Positions 15,809-24,465 are shown, counted from the stretch's first letter. The stretch: 64,000 nt of DNA from Nocardioides flavescens (GCF_009823805.1 NZ_WUEK01000009.1:161831-225830), one strand, 5' to 3'. Numbers and translations: made by a program. Notes: generated by a model from the letters alone, not told the origin.

Positions 15809-17148
15809 GCGGTCACCCCCGGGATCCAGCTGGTGCCGGCGAGCGGCACACGGGCCATCGCGGCCGCCTCGAGGCTGACCGCGACCATGTCCTCGGGCTC
15901 GAGGTGGGTGACGTGGGCCTTGCCGCAGGCCCGCGCGATCGTCTGGGCCTCCATGGTCAGCACGCGCAGGTAGTTGGCGAGCAGCCGGCCGCCCTCGACC
16001 GGGTCGAGCGCCGCCTGCAGCTCCGGGTCCTGCGTGGTGATGCCGGCCGGGTCCTGGCCGTCCTGGAAGTCGTCGTAGCAGCCGGCGGCCGAGCCGAGGG
16101 CCTCGTACGCCGCCGCGTGGCGCGGGTGGTTGTCACCCAGCGCGATGAGCGCGGCGGTGCCCACGGCGACGGCGTCCGCGCCGAGCGCCAGGCACTTCGC
16201 GACGTCGGCGCCGTTGCGGATGCCGCCTGAGACGATCAGCTGCACGCCGTCCGGCTTCTTGTGCACACCGAGCTCCTGCAGTGCCTGCACGGCCTGCGGG
16301 ACGGCGGCCAGCGTCGGGATGCCGACGTGCTCGATGAACACCTCCTGGGTGGCGGCGGTGCCGCCCTGCATGCCGTCGACGACCACGACGTCGGCGCCGG
16401 CGTGCACGGCCAGCTTGACGTCGTAGTAGACGCGCGAGGCGCCGACCTTGACGTAGATCGGCTTCTCCCAGTCGGTGATCTCGCGCAGCTCGGCGATCTT
16501 GATGGTGAGGTCGTCGGGTCCGGTCCAGTCGGGGTGGCGCGAGGCCGAGCGCTGGTCGATGCCGGCGGGCAGGTCGCGCATCCCGGCGACGCGCTCGGAG
16601 ACCTTCTGGCCGAGCAGCATGCCGCCGCCGCCGGGCTTGGCGCCCTGGCCGAGGACGATCTCGATGGCGTCGGCGCGGCGCAGGTCGTCGGGGTCCATGC
16701 CGTAGCGGTTGGGGAGGTACTGGTAGACGAGCGTCTTGGAGTGCCCGCGCTCCTCGGGGGTCATGCCGCCGTCGCCTGTGGTGCTCGAGGTGCCGACGGC
16801 CGAGACCGCGCGACCGATCGCCTCCTTGGCGTTCGCCCCGAGCGCGCCGAAGCTCATGCCCGCGACGGTCACCGGGATGTCGATGGTGACGGGGTACTTC
16901 GCGTGGCGGGCCCCGAGCACCACCTCGGTGCCGCAGCGCTCGCGGTAGCCCTCGAGGGGGTAGCGGCTCATCGACGCGCCCAGGAACAGCAGGTCGTCGA
17001 AGTGGGGGAGCGCCCGCTTGGCGCCCCAGCCGCGGATGTCGTAGATGCCGGTCTCGGCGGCGCGCTGGATGGCCGCGATCGTGGTGCGGTCGAAGGTGGC
17101 GGACTCGCGCAGCCCGCGCTGCGCCCGCTCTTCTGCGGAGAGGGTCAT
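15805..17148 (-). CDS. glxD: FMN-binding glutamate synthase-like subunit (GlxD/MgsC type)
   Basis: A 447-residue protein matching the central FMN barrel of glutamate synthase (SFGALGANAKEAIGRA, GDGGMTPEE, QGAKPGGGGMLLGQKV, SGGIRNGADVAKCLALGADAV). The region that holds the iron-sulfur cysteines in GltB (CPVG) reads DPAGITTQDPEL, so the 3Fe-4S cluster is probably incomplete. With the next two genes it forms a split glutamate-synthase-like enzyme, as in N-methylglutamate synthase (MgsABC) or GlxBCD. ATG 17148 is 11 bp after the glxC stop. Confidence 0.8.
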   Translation of the reverse strand: MTLSAEERAQRGLRESATFDRTTIAAIQRAAETGIYDIRGWGAKRALPHFDDLLFLGASMSRYPLEGYRERCGTEVVLGARHAKYPVTIDIPVTVAGMSFGALGANAKEAIGRAVSAVGTSSTTGDGGMTPEERGHSKTLVYQYLPNRYGMDPDDLRRADAIEIVLGQGAKPGGGGMLLGQKVSERVAGMRDLPAGIDQRSASRHPDWTGPDDLTIKIAELREITDWEKPIYVKVGASRVYYDVKLAVHAGADVVVVDGMQGGTAATQEVFIEHVGIPTLAAVPQAVQALQELGVHKKPDGVQLIVSGGIRNGADVAKCLALGADAVAVGTAALIALGDNHPRHAAAYEALGSAAGCYDDFQDGQDPAGITTQDPELQAALDPVEGGRLLANYLRVLTMEAQTIARACGKAHVTHLEPEDMVAVSLEAAAMARVPLAGTSWIPGVTA

Positions 17149-17159
17149 GTCGTGGCGCC

Positions 17160-17831
17160 TCAGTACTCGTTGTCGTGGGTGAAGTGGTAGAGCGTGCGCG
17201 CCGAGCCGTAGCGGCGGTACGCCGTGAGGTCGTCGTCCTCGTGGCCGGCGGCCTTGAGCAGGCCGGCGAGCTCCTCGAGGTGCTCCTCGCGCATCTCCTT
17301 CTCGACGCAGTCCGCGCCGAGCGAGCGGGCGGTGCCGCGCAGGTAGATGCGGGCCTCGTAGATCGAGTCGCCGAGCGCCTCGCCCGCGTCGCCGCGGATC
17401 ACGAGCCGGCCCCGCTGGGCCATGAAGGCGCTCATGTGGCCGACCGAGCCGCCGATCACGATGTCGATGCCCTTCATCGAGATGCCGCACCGTGCCGCGG
17501 CGTCGCCGTCGACGATCAGCATCCCGCCCCGCCCGGTCGCGCCGGCCGACTGCGAGGCGCTGCCGGTGACGTGGACGGTGCCGCTCATCATGTTCTCGGC
17601 GACCCCCGTGCCGGCGTTGCCGTGCACCGTGATCTCGGCCTGCTGGTTCATCCCGGCCGCGTAGTAGCCGACGTGGCCCTCGATCGTGATCTTCACCGGG
17701 GCGTCGACGCCGACGGCGACGTTGTGCGCGCCGGCGGGGCGGGTGATCACGTGCGCGCCGGACAGGCCCTCGGCGTGCAGTGCGGTGTTGACCTCGCGCA
17801 GCGGGGTCGTGCTCAGGTCGTAGGTGGTCAT
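17160..17831 (-). CDS. glxC: GXGXG-domain glutamate synthase-like subunit (GlxC/MgsB type)
   Basis: A 223-residue protein made of the beta-helical GXGXG repeats found at the C-terminus of glutamate synthase alpha subunits (for example GHVGYYAAGMN, GNAGTGVAENM, GGSVGHMSAFM). It is a stand-alone structural subunit that packs between the amidotransferase and FMN domains. ATG 17831 overlaps the amidotransferase stop (ATGA), implying fixed stoichiometry. Confidence 0.82.
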   Translation of the reverse strand: MTTYDLSTTPLREVNTALHAEGLSGAHVITRPAGAHNVAVGVDAPVKITIEGHVGYYAAGMNQQAEITVHGNAGTGVAENMMSGTVHVTGSASQSAGATGRGGMLIVDGDAAARCGISMKGIDIVIGGSVGHMSAFMAQRGRLVIRGDAGEALGDSIYEARIYLRGTARSLGADCVEKEMREEHLEELAGLLKAAGHEDDDLTAYRRYGSARTLYHFTHDNEY

Positions 17832-18751
17832 GCGAGGGCCGCCTCTCGGGTCGTCTCTCGGGTCCAGGCGTAGACGGTCTCGGGCTCGGGCTCCCAGATG
17901 CGGGCGTTCTCGACCCCGGGCAGGTGGGCCAGCGCGCGGTACTCCGAGGCCATCGCCACCCAGGCGTCGGTCTCGGCGATGACCGCCGGCTTGCAGGCGA
18001 TCGCGTCGCGCACGACGGCGAAGGAGTCGCGGTTCGAGACCAGCAGCGTGTAGAAGCCGTCGAAGGTGCGGGTCACGTCGGTGAGCGCCTCCTCGACGTC
18101 CGCCCCGGCGGCGAGCCGGTCGGCGACGAAGCGGGCGGCGACCTCGGTGTCGTTCTCGGAGTCGAAGGCCACCCCCGCGGCGCGCAGCTCGCGGCGGATC
18201 GTGGCGTGGTTGGAGAAGGAGCCGTTGTGGACCATGCACTGGTCCGGGCCCACGGCGTAGGGGTGGGCGCCGGCGGGGGTCACCGCAGACTCGGTGGCCA
18301 TCCGGGTGTGGCCCACGCCCTGCCAGCCCTGCGCCCCGGCCAGGCCCCAGCGGGCGGCGAGGTCGGTGGGCGTGCCGACGCCCTTGAGCACCGCCAGGTC
18401 GACGCCGAAGCCGCCGACCAGCACGTGGGGGTACGCCGAGCGCGCGGCGGCCAGCAGCACCTCCGGGTCGGCCTCCGCGCTGAGCAGGTAGGTCACGTCG
18501 CGCACGAGCACCGCGACCGGCGTGCCGAGCGTGGCGCTCAGGGTGGCGGCGACCTCCTCGGGCGAGGCGTCGGGCTCGACGAGCGAGACCGTGCTGTGCC
18601 CGGGCGGCGACCACGTCGGGTCGCCGTACACCGCGATGCCGGCGGAGTCGGCGCCCCGGTCCTGCATCTCGCACAGCATCCCGGCGAGCAGCTCGCCGAG
18701 GTGGGGGTGGAGCTCGGGGCTGCGCAGGTGCAGCCCGACGATTCCGCACAT
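17828..18751 (-). CDS. glxB: class II glutamine amidotransferase subunit (GlxB/MgsA type)
   Basis: A 307-residue Ntn hydrolase beginning MCGIVGLH, so Cys2 becomes the catalytic N-terminal nucleophile. GHTRMATES and HNGSFSNHATIRREL are the typical substrate-binding segments. It would hydrolyse glutamine, or a gamma-glutamyl amide such as gamma-glutamylmethylamide, and pass ammonia or amine to the FMN subunit. It lies between glnT and glxC in one operon. Confidence 0.82.
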   Translation of the reverse strand: MCGIVGLHLRSPELHPHLGELLAGMLCEMQDRGADSAGIAVYGDPTWSPPGHSTVSLVEPDASPEEVAATLSATLGTPVAVLVRDVTYLLSAEADPEVLLAAARSAYPHVLVGGFGVDLAVLKGVGTPTDLAARWGLAGAQGWQGVGHTRMATESAVTPAGAHPYAVGPDQCMVHNGSFSNHATIRRELRAAGVAFDSENDTEVAARFVADRLAAGADVEEALTDVTRTFDGFYTLLVSNRDSFAVVRDAIACKPAVIAETDAWVAMASEYRALAHLPGVENARIWEPEPETVYAWTRETTREAALA

Positions 18752-18786
18752 GGTGTCTGTCTCTCTCGGGTCGTGTGGGTCGTGGG

Positions 18787-20079
18787 TCAGAAGGCGGTGA
18801 GGTAGCGCTCGGTCTCCCAGGGGGAGACGGAGCTGTGCCAGTCGAAGAACTCCTGGCGCTTGAGGCCGGCGAAGTACTCCGCGACCCCGCTGCCGGCCGC
18901 GTCGAGCGCGCCGATGAGCACCTTGTCCTCCTCGAGCGCCTCGACGGCGTGGAGCAGCGTCAGCGGCAGCGCCCCTGCGGGGCCGCTGCCGAGGGGGCCG
19001 GGGTCAGCGCCACGCTCGACGCCGTCGAGCCCGGCCGCGAGCAGTCCGGCGATCGCGAGGTAGGGGTTCGCGGAGCCGTCGCCGCCGCGCACCTCGATGC
19101 GGGTGCTGTCGGGGATGCGGATGTAGTGCGTGCGGTCGTTGCCGCCGTACGTCGGCGTGCGGGGCGCCCAGGTCGCGCCGCTCGCGCTGGAGGCGGTGAC
19201 GCCGGTGCGCTTGTAGGAGTTGACCGTCGGCGCGATGACCGACTGCAGCGCGCAGGCGTGGTCGAGGATGCCCGCGACGAAGGACTTGGCCAGCGGCGAG
19301 ACGTCGCCGTCCTCGCCGACGAAGACCTTGTCCTCGCCCTGGGTGAGCGACATGTGCAGGTGCAGCCCCGAGCCGGTGCGGTCGGTGAACGGCTTGGGCA
19401 TGAAGGTCGCGACCATGTCGCGCTCGGCCGCCATCACCGAGAGCAGGTAGCGCAGCGTGATGACGCGGTCGGCGGTGGTGAGGGCGTCGGCGTACTCGAA
19501 GTTCTGCTCGAACTGACCGTTGCCGTCCTCGTGGTCGTTGGCGTAGTTGCCCCAGCCGAGGCTGTTCATCGCCGTGCTGATCGAGGTGAGGTGGTCGTAC
19601 ATCCGGAAGACACCGCGAGCGTCGTAGCAGGGCTGCGCGGCGGTGTCGTGCGGGTCGGCGGTGACGAGGCGGCCCTCGGCGTCGCGGCGGAGCAGGAAGT
19701 ACTCGACCTCGGCGCCCACCCAGGTGTCGAAGCCGTGCTCGGCGGCCCTCTCCAGCGCGGCCTTGAGGATGACGCGCGGGGCGAACGGCCAGGGCTTGCC
19801 CTCGACGTGCGGGTCGCAGTGGACGAGCGCGAGCCCTTCCTTGACGAACGGGATCGGCGTGAACGACGCGACGTCGGGCATCGCCATGATGTCGGGGTCC
19901 TTGGGCTGCTGGCCCATCGCGCCCACGGCGTAGCCGGCGAAGCCGACGCCCTCGGAGGCCAGCTGCTCCACCGCCTCGACCGGCACCAGCTTGGCACAGG
20001 GCTTGCCGTTGAGATCCACGAACAGGGCGAGGATGAACTTCGTCCCCGAGGCCTGGGCCAGTTCGGCGAGTGGTGACAT
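18787..20079 (-). CDS. glnT: type III-like glutamine synthetase family ligase (GlnT/GmaS type)
   Basis: A 430-residue glutamine-synthetase-fold ligase. Visible are the metal-site Glu in GAEVEYFLL, DGNGQFEQNF, the HLHMSL nucleotide region and NPYLAIAGLL. It joins an amine (ammonia, methylamine or a polyamine) to the gamma-carboxyl of glutamate using ATP. The operon with glxBCD points to gamma-glutamylmethylamide synthetase (GmaS) or GlnT. I prefer ATG 20079, preceded by GGAAGAG, over GTG 20109, which would lie inside the inverted repeat at 20101. Confidence 0.78.
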   Translation of the reverse strand: MSPLAELAQASGTKFILALFVDLNGKPCAKLVPVEAVEQLASEGVGFAGYAVGAMGQQPKDPDIMAMPDVASFTPIPFVKEGLALVHCDPHVEGKPWPFAPRVILKAALERAAEHGFDTWVGAEVEYFLLRRDAEGRLVTADPHDTAAQPCYDARGVFRMYDHLTSISTAMNSLGWGNYANDHEDGNGQFEQNFEYADALTTADRVITLRYLLSVMAAERDMVATFMPKPFTDRTGSGLHLHMSLTQGEDKVFVGEDGDVSPLAKSFVAGILDHACALQSVIAPTVNSYKRTGVTASSASGATWAPRTPTYGGNDRTHYIRIPDSTRIEVRGGDGSANPYLAIAGLLAAGLDGVERGADPGPLGSGPAGALPLTLLHAVEALEEDKVLIGALDAAGSGVAEYFAGLKRQEFFDWHSSVSPWETERYLTAF

Positions 20080-20100
20080 CTGCTCTTCCAATCCACTGTC

Positions 20101-20130
20101 GGTGTTCACTGTCTCCGCTCAGTGAACACC
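20101..20130. promoter_or_regulatory. 11-bp perfect inverted repeat, probable operator of the glnT operon
   Basis: GGTGTTCACTG at 20101-20111 and CAGTGAACACC at 20120-20130 are exact reverse complements with an 8-bp spacer. The site is 22 bp upstream of the glnT start, as expected for a dimeric repressor or activator. No regulator gene adjoins it, so the binding protein is unknown. Confidence 0.7.
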
Positions 20131-20190
20131 GGGATTGTTGCAGACGCATGACGCCACCGTCAGAGGGGTGTTGCGGCGGACGAGCCGTCA

Positions 20191-20377
20191 CCGGTGGTCG
20201 AGGAAGGACGACGTCCTGTCTCGGAACCACTGTCGTGGTGAGGGTGGTTTCGAGACGGTCGCCAGCGCGACCTCCTCAACCACCGCCATCGACGGTCGCC
20301 AGCGCGACCTCCTCGCCACCGGCGTGATCGAGCCGCCGCCGGTGGTTGAGGAAGGACGAAGTCGTGTCTCGAAACCG
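20191..20377. repeat. REP-like palindromic repeat cluster 1
   Basis: This holds two full half-units of the form CCGGTGGTYGAGGAAGGACG...GTCTCGRAACC (20191-20230 and 20338-20377), one in the opposite orientation (20244-20285), and a partial copy (20292-20322). Pairs of opposite units can form large hairpins. The same family recurs near 35.1, 50.5 and 63.8 kb, always between genes. The rest of the 317-bp gap shows only the inverted repeat upstream of glnT. Confidence 0.85.
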
Positions 20378-20396
20378 CTCTCGCGGTCGGGGCAGG

Positions 20397-21338
20397 TCAG
20401 CCCTGGGCCACCCACGCCCGGGCGGCGACGAGCTCGCAGACGAGCGTCTCGGTGAGCAGGCGGACGTCGTCGTCCTCGTCGTGGGGGTAGCGCAGCTCCT
20501 GGGTGGCGCCGGGGACGGTGCCGCCGAGGGCGACGACGGTGCTGCCGCGCTGGGTGGTCCAGTCGATCAGCTGGGGCTCCCAGGGCGAGCCCGCGAGCAG
20601 GAGCATGCGGTAGTCGGTGGTCTTGGTGAGGTAGACGTCGACGTGGCTCCAGTCGCCGGTCTCGCAGCCGACGGCGGGCAGGCGGGGGCCCTCGCGCAGC
20701 ATCAGGGTCGACTGCTGTGCCGACGACAGGCGTCGGGCGGGAGCGACGACGTGGGTGCCGCTCGGGCCGAGCAGCAGCTCGTCGAGGCGGGGCCGCCAGG
20801 TGCCCTCGGTGTCGAGGAGGTGCTCGGAGGCAGCAGCCACCTCGGCGAGCGGTACGGCGCGGCCGCCGGTCAGGTGCCGCTCGAGCTCGAGCAGCAGAGC
20901 GAGCGTGTGCTGGAACGACCGGCAGGCGACCCCGCCGCGCTCCTCGCCGGCCTCCATCCAGACGGTGCGCTCGGCGAGCCCGGTCAGCGCTCCCTCGCGG
21001 TTGGCGACGGCCACGACCGACGTCGCACCGGCCCCACGGATGCGCTCGACCGCGTCGAGGGTCTCGGCGGAGCCGGCCGAGGCCGACACGGCCAGCACCA
21101 GGTCGTCGGGGCGGGGCCGGGGGAGCAGGTCGCTGCTGGCGAGCTCCGCGACCGCGTCGAGACCGGCGGTGCGCAGCCGCGCGGCGGCGACGGCGTTGGC
21201 GTAGTGCGACGACCCCATCCCGAGCAGCACGATCCGCCCGGGCGGCCGCTCGAGCCACTCCCAGGAGCCCTCGACGCTCAGGGCGCGCAGGTGGTCGGGT
21301 TTGGCCTGCAGGTCGCGCAGGAACTCCTCGGGCTTCAC
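20397..21338 (-). CDS. SIS-domain sugar isomerase/deaminase-like protein
   Basis: A 313-residue protein with two SIS domains (LGMGSSHYANAVAAARL in the first, VSASAGSAETLDAV for sugar-phosphate binding), like the isomerase half of GlmS or AgaS-type deaminases. It likely acts on a hexosamine phosphate. GTG 21338 overlaps the kinase stop (GTGA). It is the last gene of a four-gene cassette with a kinase, a glycosyltransferase and a TetR regulator. Confidence 0.75.
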   Translation of the reverse strand: MKPEEFLRDLQAKPDHLRALSVEGSWEWLERPPGRIVLLGMGSSHYANAVAAARLRTAGLDAVAELASSDLLPRPRPDDLVLAVSASAGSAETLDAVERIRGAGATSVVAVANREGALTGLAERTVWMEAGEERGGVACRSFQHTLALLLELERHLTGGRAVPLAEVAAASEHLLDTEGTWRPRLDELLLGPSGTHVVAPARRLSSAQQSTLMLREGPRLPAVGCETGDWSHVDVYLTKTTDYRMLLLAGSPWEPQLIDWTTQRGSTVVALGGTVPGATQELRYPHDEDDDVRLLTETLVCELVAARAWVAQG

Positions 21339-22288
21339 AGTCGTCCTCTCCGCCGCAGCGCGGCCTCCGGCACGTAGCGCCAGCGGGGCAGGTGCGCCTC
21401 CGCGTAGGCCAGCTCGCGCTCGATCTGCTCGTCGACGTACGCCGGGAGCAGGGTCTCGTCGAGCAGGTGTCCCGCCCGCGGACGGTACGCCGCCAGGAAC
21501 TCGCCCTGGACCTCCTCGGTCCACGCGACCACCGGCTCCTCGGGCACGGCCGGGGCGTGGTGGCGCACCACGTGCCCGACGTTCTCGAGCGAGAGCAGCA
21601 TCCCCGCGACGTCGTAGGCCGCGGGGTGGTGCGCGACCCGCTCGGCCGCGCTCAGGGTGGGGTTGCCGTCGAAGTCGACGACGCGCAGGGCCTCGTCGTC
21701 GCCGCGCAGCACCTGGCCGACGTGGTAGTCGCCGTGGACGGCGACGAGGTGGGACCCGGGGTCGGTCAGGGCCAGGTGCATCGCGGCGGTGACCCGGCCG
21801 AGCTCGGCGGCGAAGGGGCGCGCCGCCCCGTCGTCGACGCCGACCGCGACGCGCGCCTCGTGCAGGCACCAGGTCCACCCGTCGCTCGCGCCGGGCACGA
21901 GGTCGGCGGCGGTCACGACCGGCACCCAGTCGCCGTCGGGCGTGCACCACTCCAGCGACCACCAGGCGGCCGGCATGTGGGAGAACTCCGCCGCGACCAG
22001 GCGGCGCAGCCGCTCGGGTGCGGGGTGGGGGCCGACCAGGGGTCCGGTCTGCCACTTCACGACGACCTGCTCGCCCACGACGACCGAGTGGTTGGTCTGG
22101 TCGACGTCGACCGGCCGCTCCGGGCCGTCGACGGCGACCGCCGGTCGCGTGCCGGGGCCCCACCGCCAACCCTCCGGCAACGGGTCGCCGTCGGCGGCCA
22201 GTGCGAGCAGCCGGCGGCTCGGCTCCGGCCCGACCGCTCGCGCGGCGACGGCTCCGTCGAGGTCGACGAGCTCGAGCGGCAGGCTCAC
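21335..22288 (-). CDS. aminoglycoside-phosphotransferase-fold sugar kinase (maltokinase/glucosamine kinase-like)
   Basis: A 317-residue protein with a maltokinase-like N-terminal cap and the kinase motifs VVVKWQTG (ATP lysine), VHGDYHVGQVL (catalytic loop) and VVDFDGNPTL (metal Asp). This matches the actinobacterial maltokinase and glucosamine kinase group. The neighbouring SIS gene favours an amino sugar as substrate. GTG 22288 overlaps the glycosyltransferase stop by 4 bases. The specific sugar is not determined by sequence. Confidence 0.7.
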   Translation of the reverse strand: MSLPLELVDLDGAVAARAVGPEPSRRLLALAADGDPLPEGWRWGPGTRPAVAVDGPERPVDVDQTNHSVVVGEQVVVKWQTGPLVGPHPAPERLRRLVAAEFSHMPAAWWSLEWCTPDGDWVPVVTAADLVPGASDGWTWCLHEARVAVGVDDGAARPFAAELGRVTAAMHLALTDPGSHLVAVHGDYHVGQVLRGDDEALRVVDFDGNPTLSAAERVAHHPAAYDVAGMLLSLENVGHVVRHHAPAVPEEPVVAWTEEVQGEFLAAYRPRAGHLLDETLLPAYVDEQIERELAYAEAHLPRWRYVPEAALRRRGRL

Positions 22289-23607
22289 GAGGTCCGGGAG
22301 GCGAGGTGCTCCAGCCCGACGCGCTCGATGACGTCGGCGCCGACGCGCAGGCCGTCGCGGGCGCGGATGGCCTCGCCGGCCGCGGCTGCGCGCTCGCGCA
22401 GAGCCGTGTCGGCCAGCAGCTCCTCGACGGCACCGAGCAGCTCGTCGTCGGTGAAGCCGTACGTCGACAGGCGGCGGCCGTAGCCGGTCTCGTGCACCCG
22501 CTGGGCGTTGTCGTACTGGTCCCAGAACAGCGGCAGCACGATCATCGGCTTGCCGAAGTGCATCGCCTCGGTCGTCGTGTTGTTGCCCCCGTGGGTGATG
22601 ACGAGGTCGACGTGGGGGACGACCTTGGTCTGCGGCACGATCGCGGCCCCGACCATGCCGTCGCCGAGCCGGATCTCGTCGGCGCGCGGACCCATGCTCA
22701 CCACGACCCGGTGCTCGGTCGTCGCCAGCACGTCGATCAGCCGCTGCAGCAGCGCGATGTCCGCGCCGCCGAGCGAGCCGAGGGAGAGGTAGACCAGCCC
22801 GGCGCCCTCGGGGCGGTCTGCGAACTCCGCCGGCACCTCCCACTCCGCGTCGGTCTCGCGCACGCTGGAGTCCATCCGGTGCCACGTGTCGTCGAGGGGT
22901 CGGTCGTCGACGTAGTCGAGCTCGGCCGGGTAGACGTAGAGGTTGGCGGCCTCGGAGGTGTGGATGAAGTCGCGCGGCGCCAGCGGGGCAGCGCCCTGCT
23001 CCTGCACCCAGGCGTCGAAGTCGGCCCAGGTCTCGCCGTGGGTGCGGTCGAACTCCTCGAGGAAGTCGGCCCAGCGCTCCGGCTCGGCGGCGGCGTAGCC
23101 GGAGAACGTCGGTGCGACCCCCTCGCCGCGGACCTCGAGCGGGTTGCACGACACGATCCGCACGAACGGCGCACCGGAGGTCACCAGGGCGGGGAACGCC
23201 ACGACGTTGTCCTCGACGAGGACGTCGGGTCGGTGCTCCTCGATGATCGCCCGCAGCTGCGGCTCGACGTACTTCGCGCCGTCGACGAGCGCCTGGTAGG
23301 TCGGCTGCACGAACGTCGAGAGCTGCTCGATCGTCGGCTTGCGGAACTCCGGCGCGGTCTCGGCGATGAAGTCGATCCAGAACTGCCCGGCGGCCTCCTC
23401 CTGTTCCGTCTCCTCGGCGGGCTCGGCGAGGTCGACGAGCGCCTCGACGAAGCCGAGCGGGGCGAGCTGGCCCTCCCAGGAGCGCTCGGCGGCGAAGACG
23501 ACCGTGTGGCCGCGGTCGAGCAGCACCTTGCCGATGCCGATGCACTGGTTGGTCGGTCCGTGCGCGGACTCGGGCATGAACAGGACGGTCAGCTTCTGGT
23601 CGGTCAC
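22285..23607 (-). CDS. UGT/MGT-family glycosyltransferase
   Basis: A 440-residue GT-B glycosyltransferase of the macrolide or UDP-glucuronosyl type: the acceptor domain is N-terminal (MPESAHGPTNQCIGIGKVL) and the donor site is C-terminal (THGGNNTTTEAMHFGKPM, PLFWDQYDNAQRV). It transfers a sugar to a small hydrophobic acceptor. It is co-transcribed with its likely TetR regulator, kinase and SIS gene. Xenobiotic inactivation or glycolipid synthesis are both possible. Confidence 0.78.
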   Translation of the reverse strand: MTDQKLTVLFMPESAHGPTNQCIGIGKVLLDRGHTVVFAAERSWEGQLAPLGFVEALVDLAEPAEETEQEEAAGQFWIDFIAETAPEFRKPTIEQLSTFVQPTYQALVDGAKYVEPQLRAIIEEHRPDVLVEDNVVAFPALVTSGAPFVRIVSCNPLEVRGEGVAPTFSGYAAAEPERWADFLEEFDRTHGETWADFDAWVQEQGAAPLAPRDFIHTSEAANLYVYPAELDYVDDRPLDDTWHRMDSSVRETDAEWEVPAEFADRPEGAGLVYLSLGSLGGADIALLQRLIDVLATTEHRVVVSMGPRADEIRLGDGMVGAAIVPQTKVVPHVDLVITHGGNNTTTEAMHFGKPMIVLPLFWDQYDNAQRVHETGYGRRLSTYGFTDDELLGAVEELLADTALRERAAAAGEAIRARDGLRVGADVIERVGLEHLASRTS

Positions 23608-24251
23608 GAGACGGGCTCTCCCTCTGCTGAGGCGGGGTCGGACGTGGTGGAGGAGGTGGGCAGCGGGTGGCCGGTGGCGACCCGGGCGACGGCGAGGATC
23701 AGCTCGGCGGCCGTCTCGCTGTCGATGCTGGGGTGGCGCGCGACGATGCGGTAGCCGTAGGCGTCCTCGAGGGCGACGAGGTTGCGCGCGATGGTGCGGG
23801 CGTCGTCGGTGAGCGTGAAGATCCCGCGGGCGACGCCCTGGGCGAGGACGACCTCGTACATCGCGACCTGCCGGTCGTAGAGCGAGGTGAGCAGCGCGGC
23901 GTAGACCGGCTGGCGGCCGGCGGCGCCACCGAGCTCGCAGAGCAGCCGCACCGAGGCGTCGTCGCCGTCGACGGGGAGCCCGGAGCGCACGGTGGCGACC
24001 AGCTTCTCGGCCGGGTCGTCGAGCTCGGCGAGCGCGGCGACACGGTGGTCGTAGAAGCGTTCCATGCCGGCCCGGTTGGCCTCGAGCAGCAGCGCCTGGA
24101 CGTCCGGGAAGTGGTAGAGCACCGCGCCGGAGGTGAGGCCCGCGGCCTCGGCGACGTGCACGAGCTTGGCGTCGGCGCCGTGCTCGAGCATCGCGCGCTG
24201 CGCCGCGCCCACGAGCGCCTCGCGCCGTGCCTGCCTGCCGGCCCTGACCAT
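23604..24251 (-). CDS. TetR-family transcriptional regulator
   Basis: A 215-residue protein with an N-terminal TetR helix-turn-helix (VAEAAGLTSGAVLYHFPDVQALL) and a variable ligand-binding domain. ATG 24251 gives the usual short lead before the first helix; the frame extends upstream without similarity. It is the first gene of the cassette, overlaps the glycosyltransferase start by 4 bases, and is divergent from the polyamine importer operon, so it probably autoregulates and may control both. Confidence 0.85.
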   Translation of the reverse strand: MVRAGRQARREALVGAAQRAMLEHGADAKLVHVAEAAGLTSGAVLYHFPDVQALLLEANRAGMERFYDHRVAALAELDDPAEKLVATVRSGLPVDGDDASVRLLCELGGAAGRQPVYAALLTSLYDRQVAMYEVVLAQGVARGIFTLTDDARTIARNLVALEDAYGYRIVARHPSIDSETAAELILAVARVATGHPLPTSSTTSDPASAEGEPVS

Positions 24252-24465
24252 GCTCGTCCTGCCTCTCCCGACCCCGGGTCGTCCTGGTCGCCCGGGTCGG
24301 GGCACAGCGTGGCACGACTCGGCGCTCGTGAGAAGGGTTGTTGAAGACGCGTTCAGTGACGGCCGTGTTTCGACGTCATTGCGCGGATTTTGGGCCTTGC
24401 GCGTTTTTGAACGTGCGTGCAAAGTTGGCGCCCATCACCCGACTCGGGCCAGCCCAGGAGACGAC
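24252..24465. promoter_or_regulatory. divergent promoter region, TetR cassette / polyamine importer
   Basis: This 214-bp gap contains an unusually AT-rich stretch for this genome around 24365-24415. The word TTGCGCG occurs twice (24379-24385 and 24397-24403), separated so that the two copies face the same side of the helix. It must hold the promoters of both divergent operons; no exact operator can be named. Confidence 0.4.

Noticed and set aside
15805..20079. Ordinary ammonia-assimilating glutamate synthase (gltBD)
   Set aside because: The subunits are split and short, the iron-sulfur motif is altered and there is no small beta subunit, so GlxBCD/MgsABC type fits better.
20191..20377. Intrinsic terminators or attachment sites instead of REP repeats
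   Set aside because: The same half-units recur in four unlinked gaps with fixed ends and alternating orientation. No integrase, tRNA or T-tract adjoins them.
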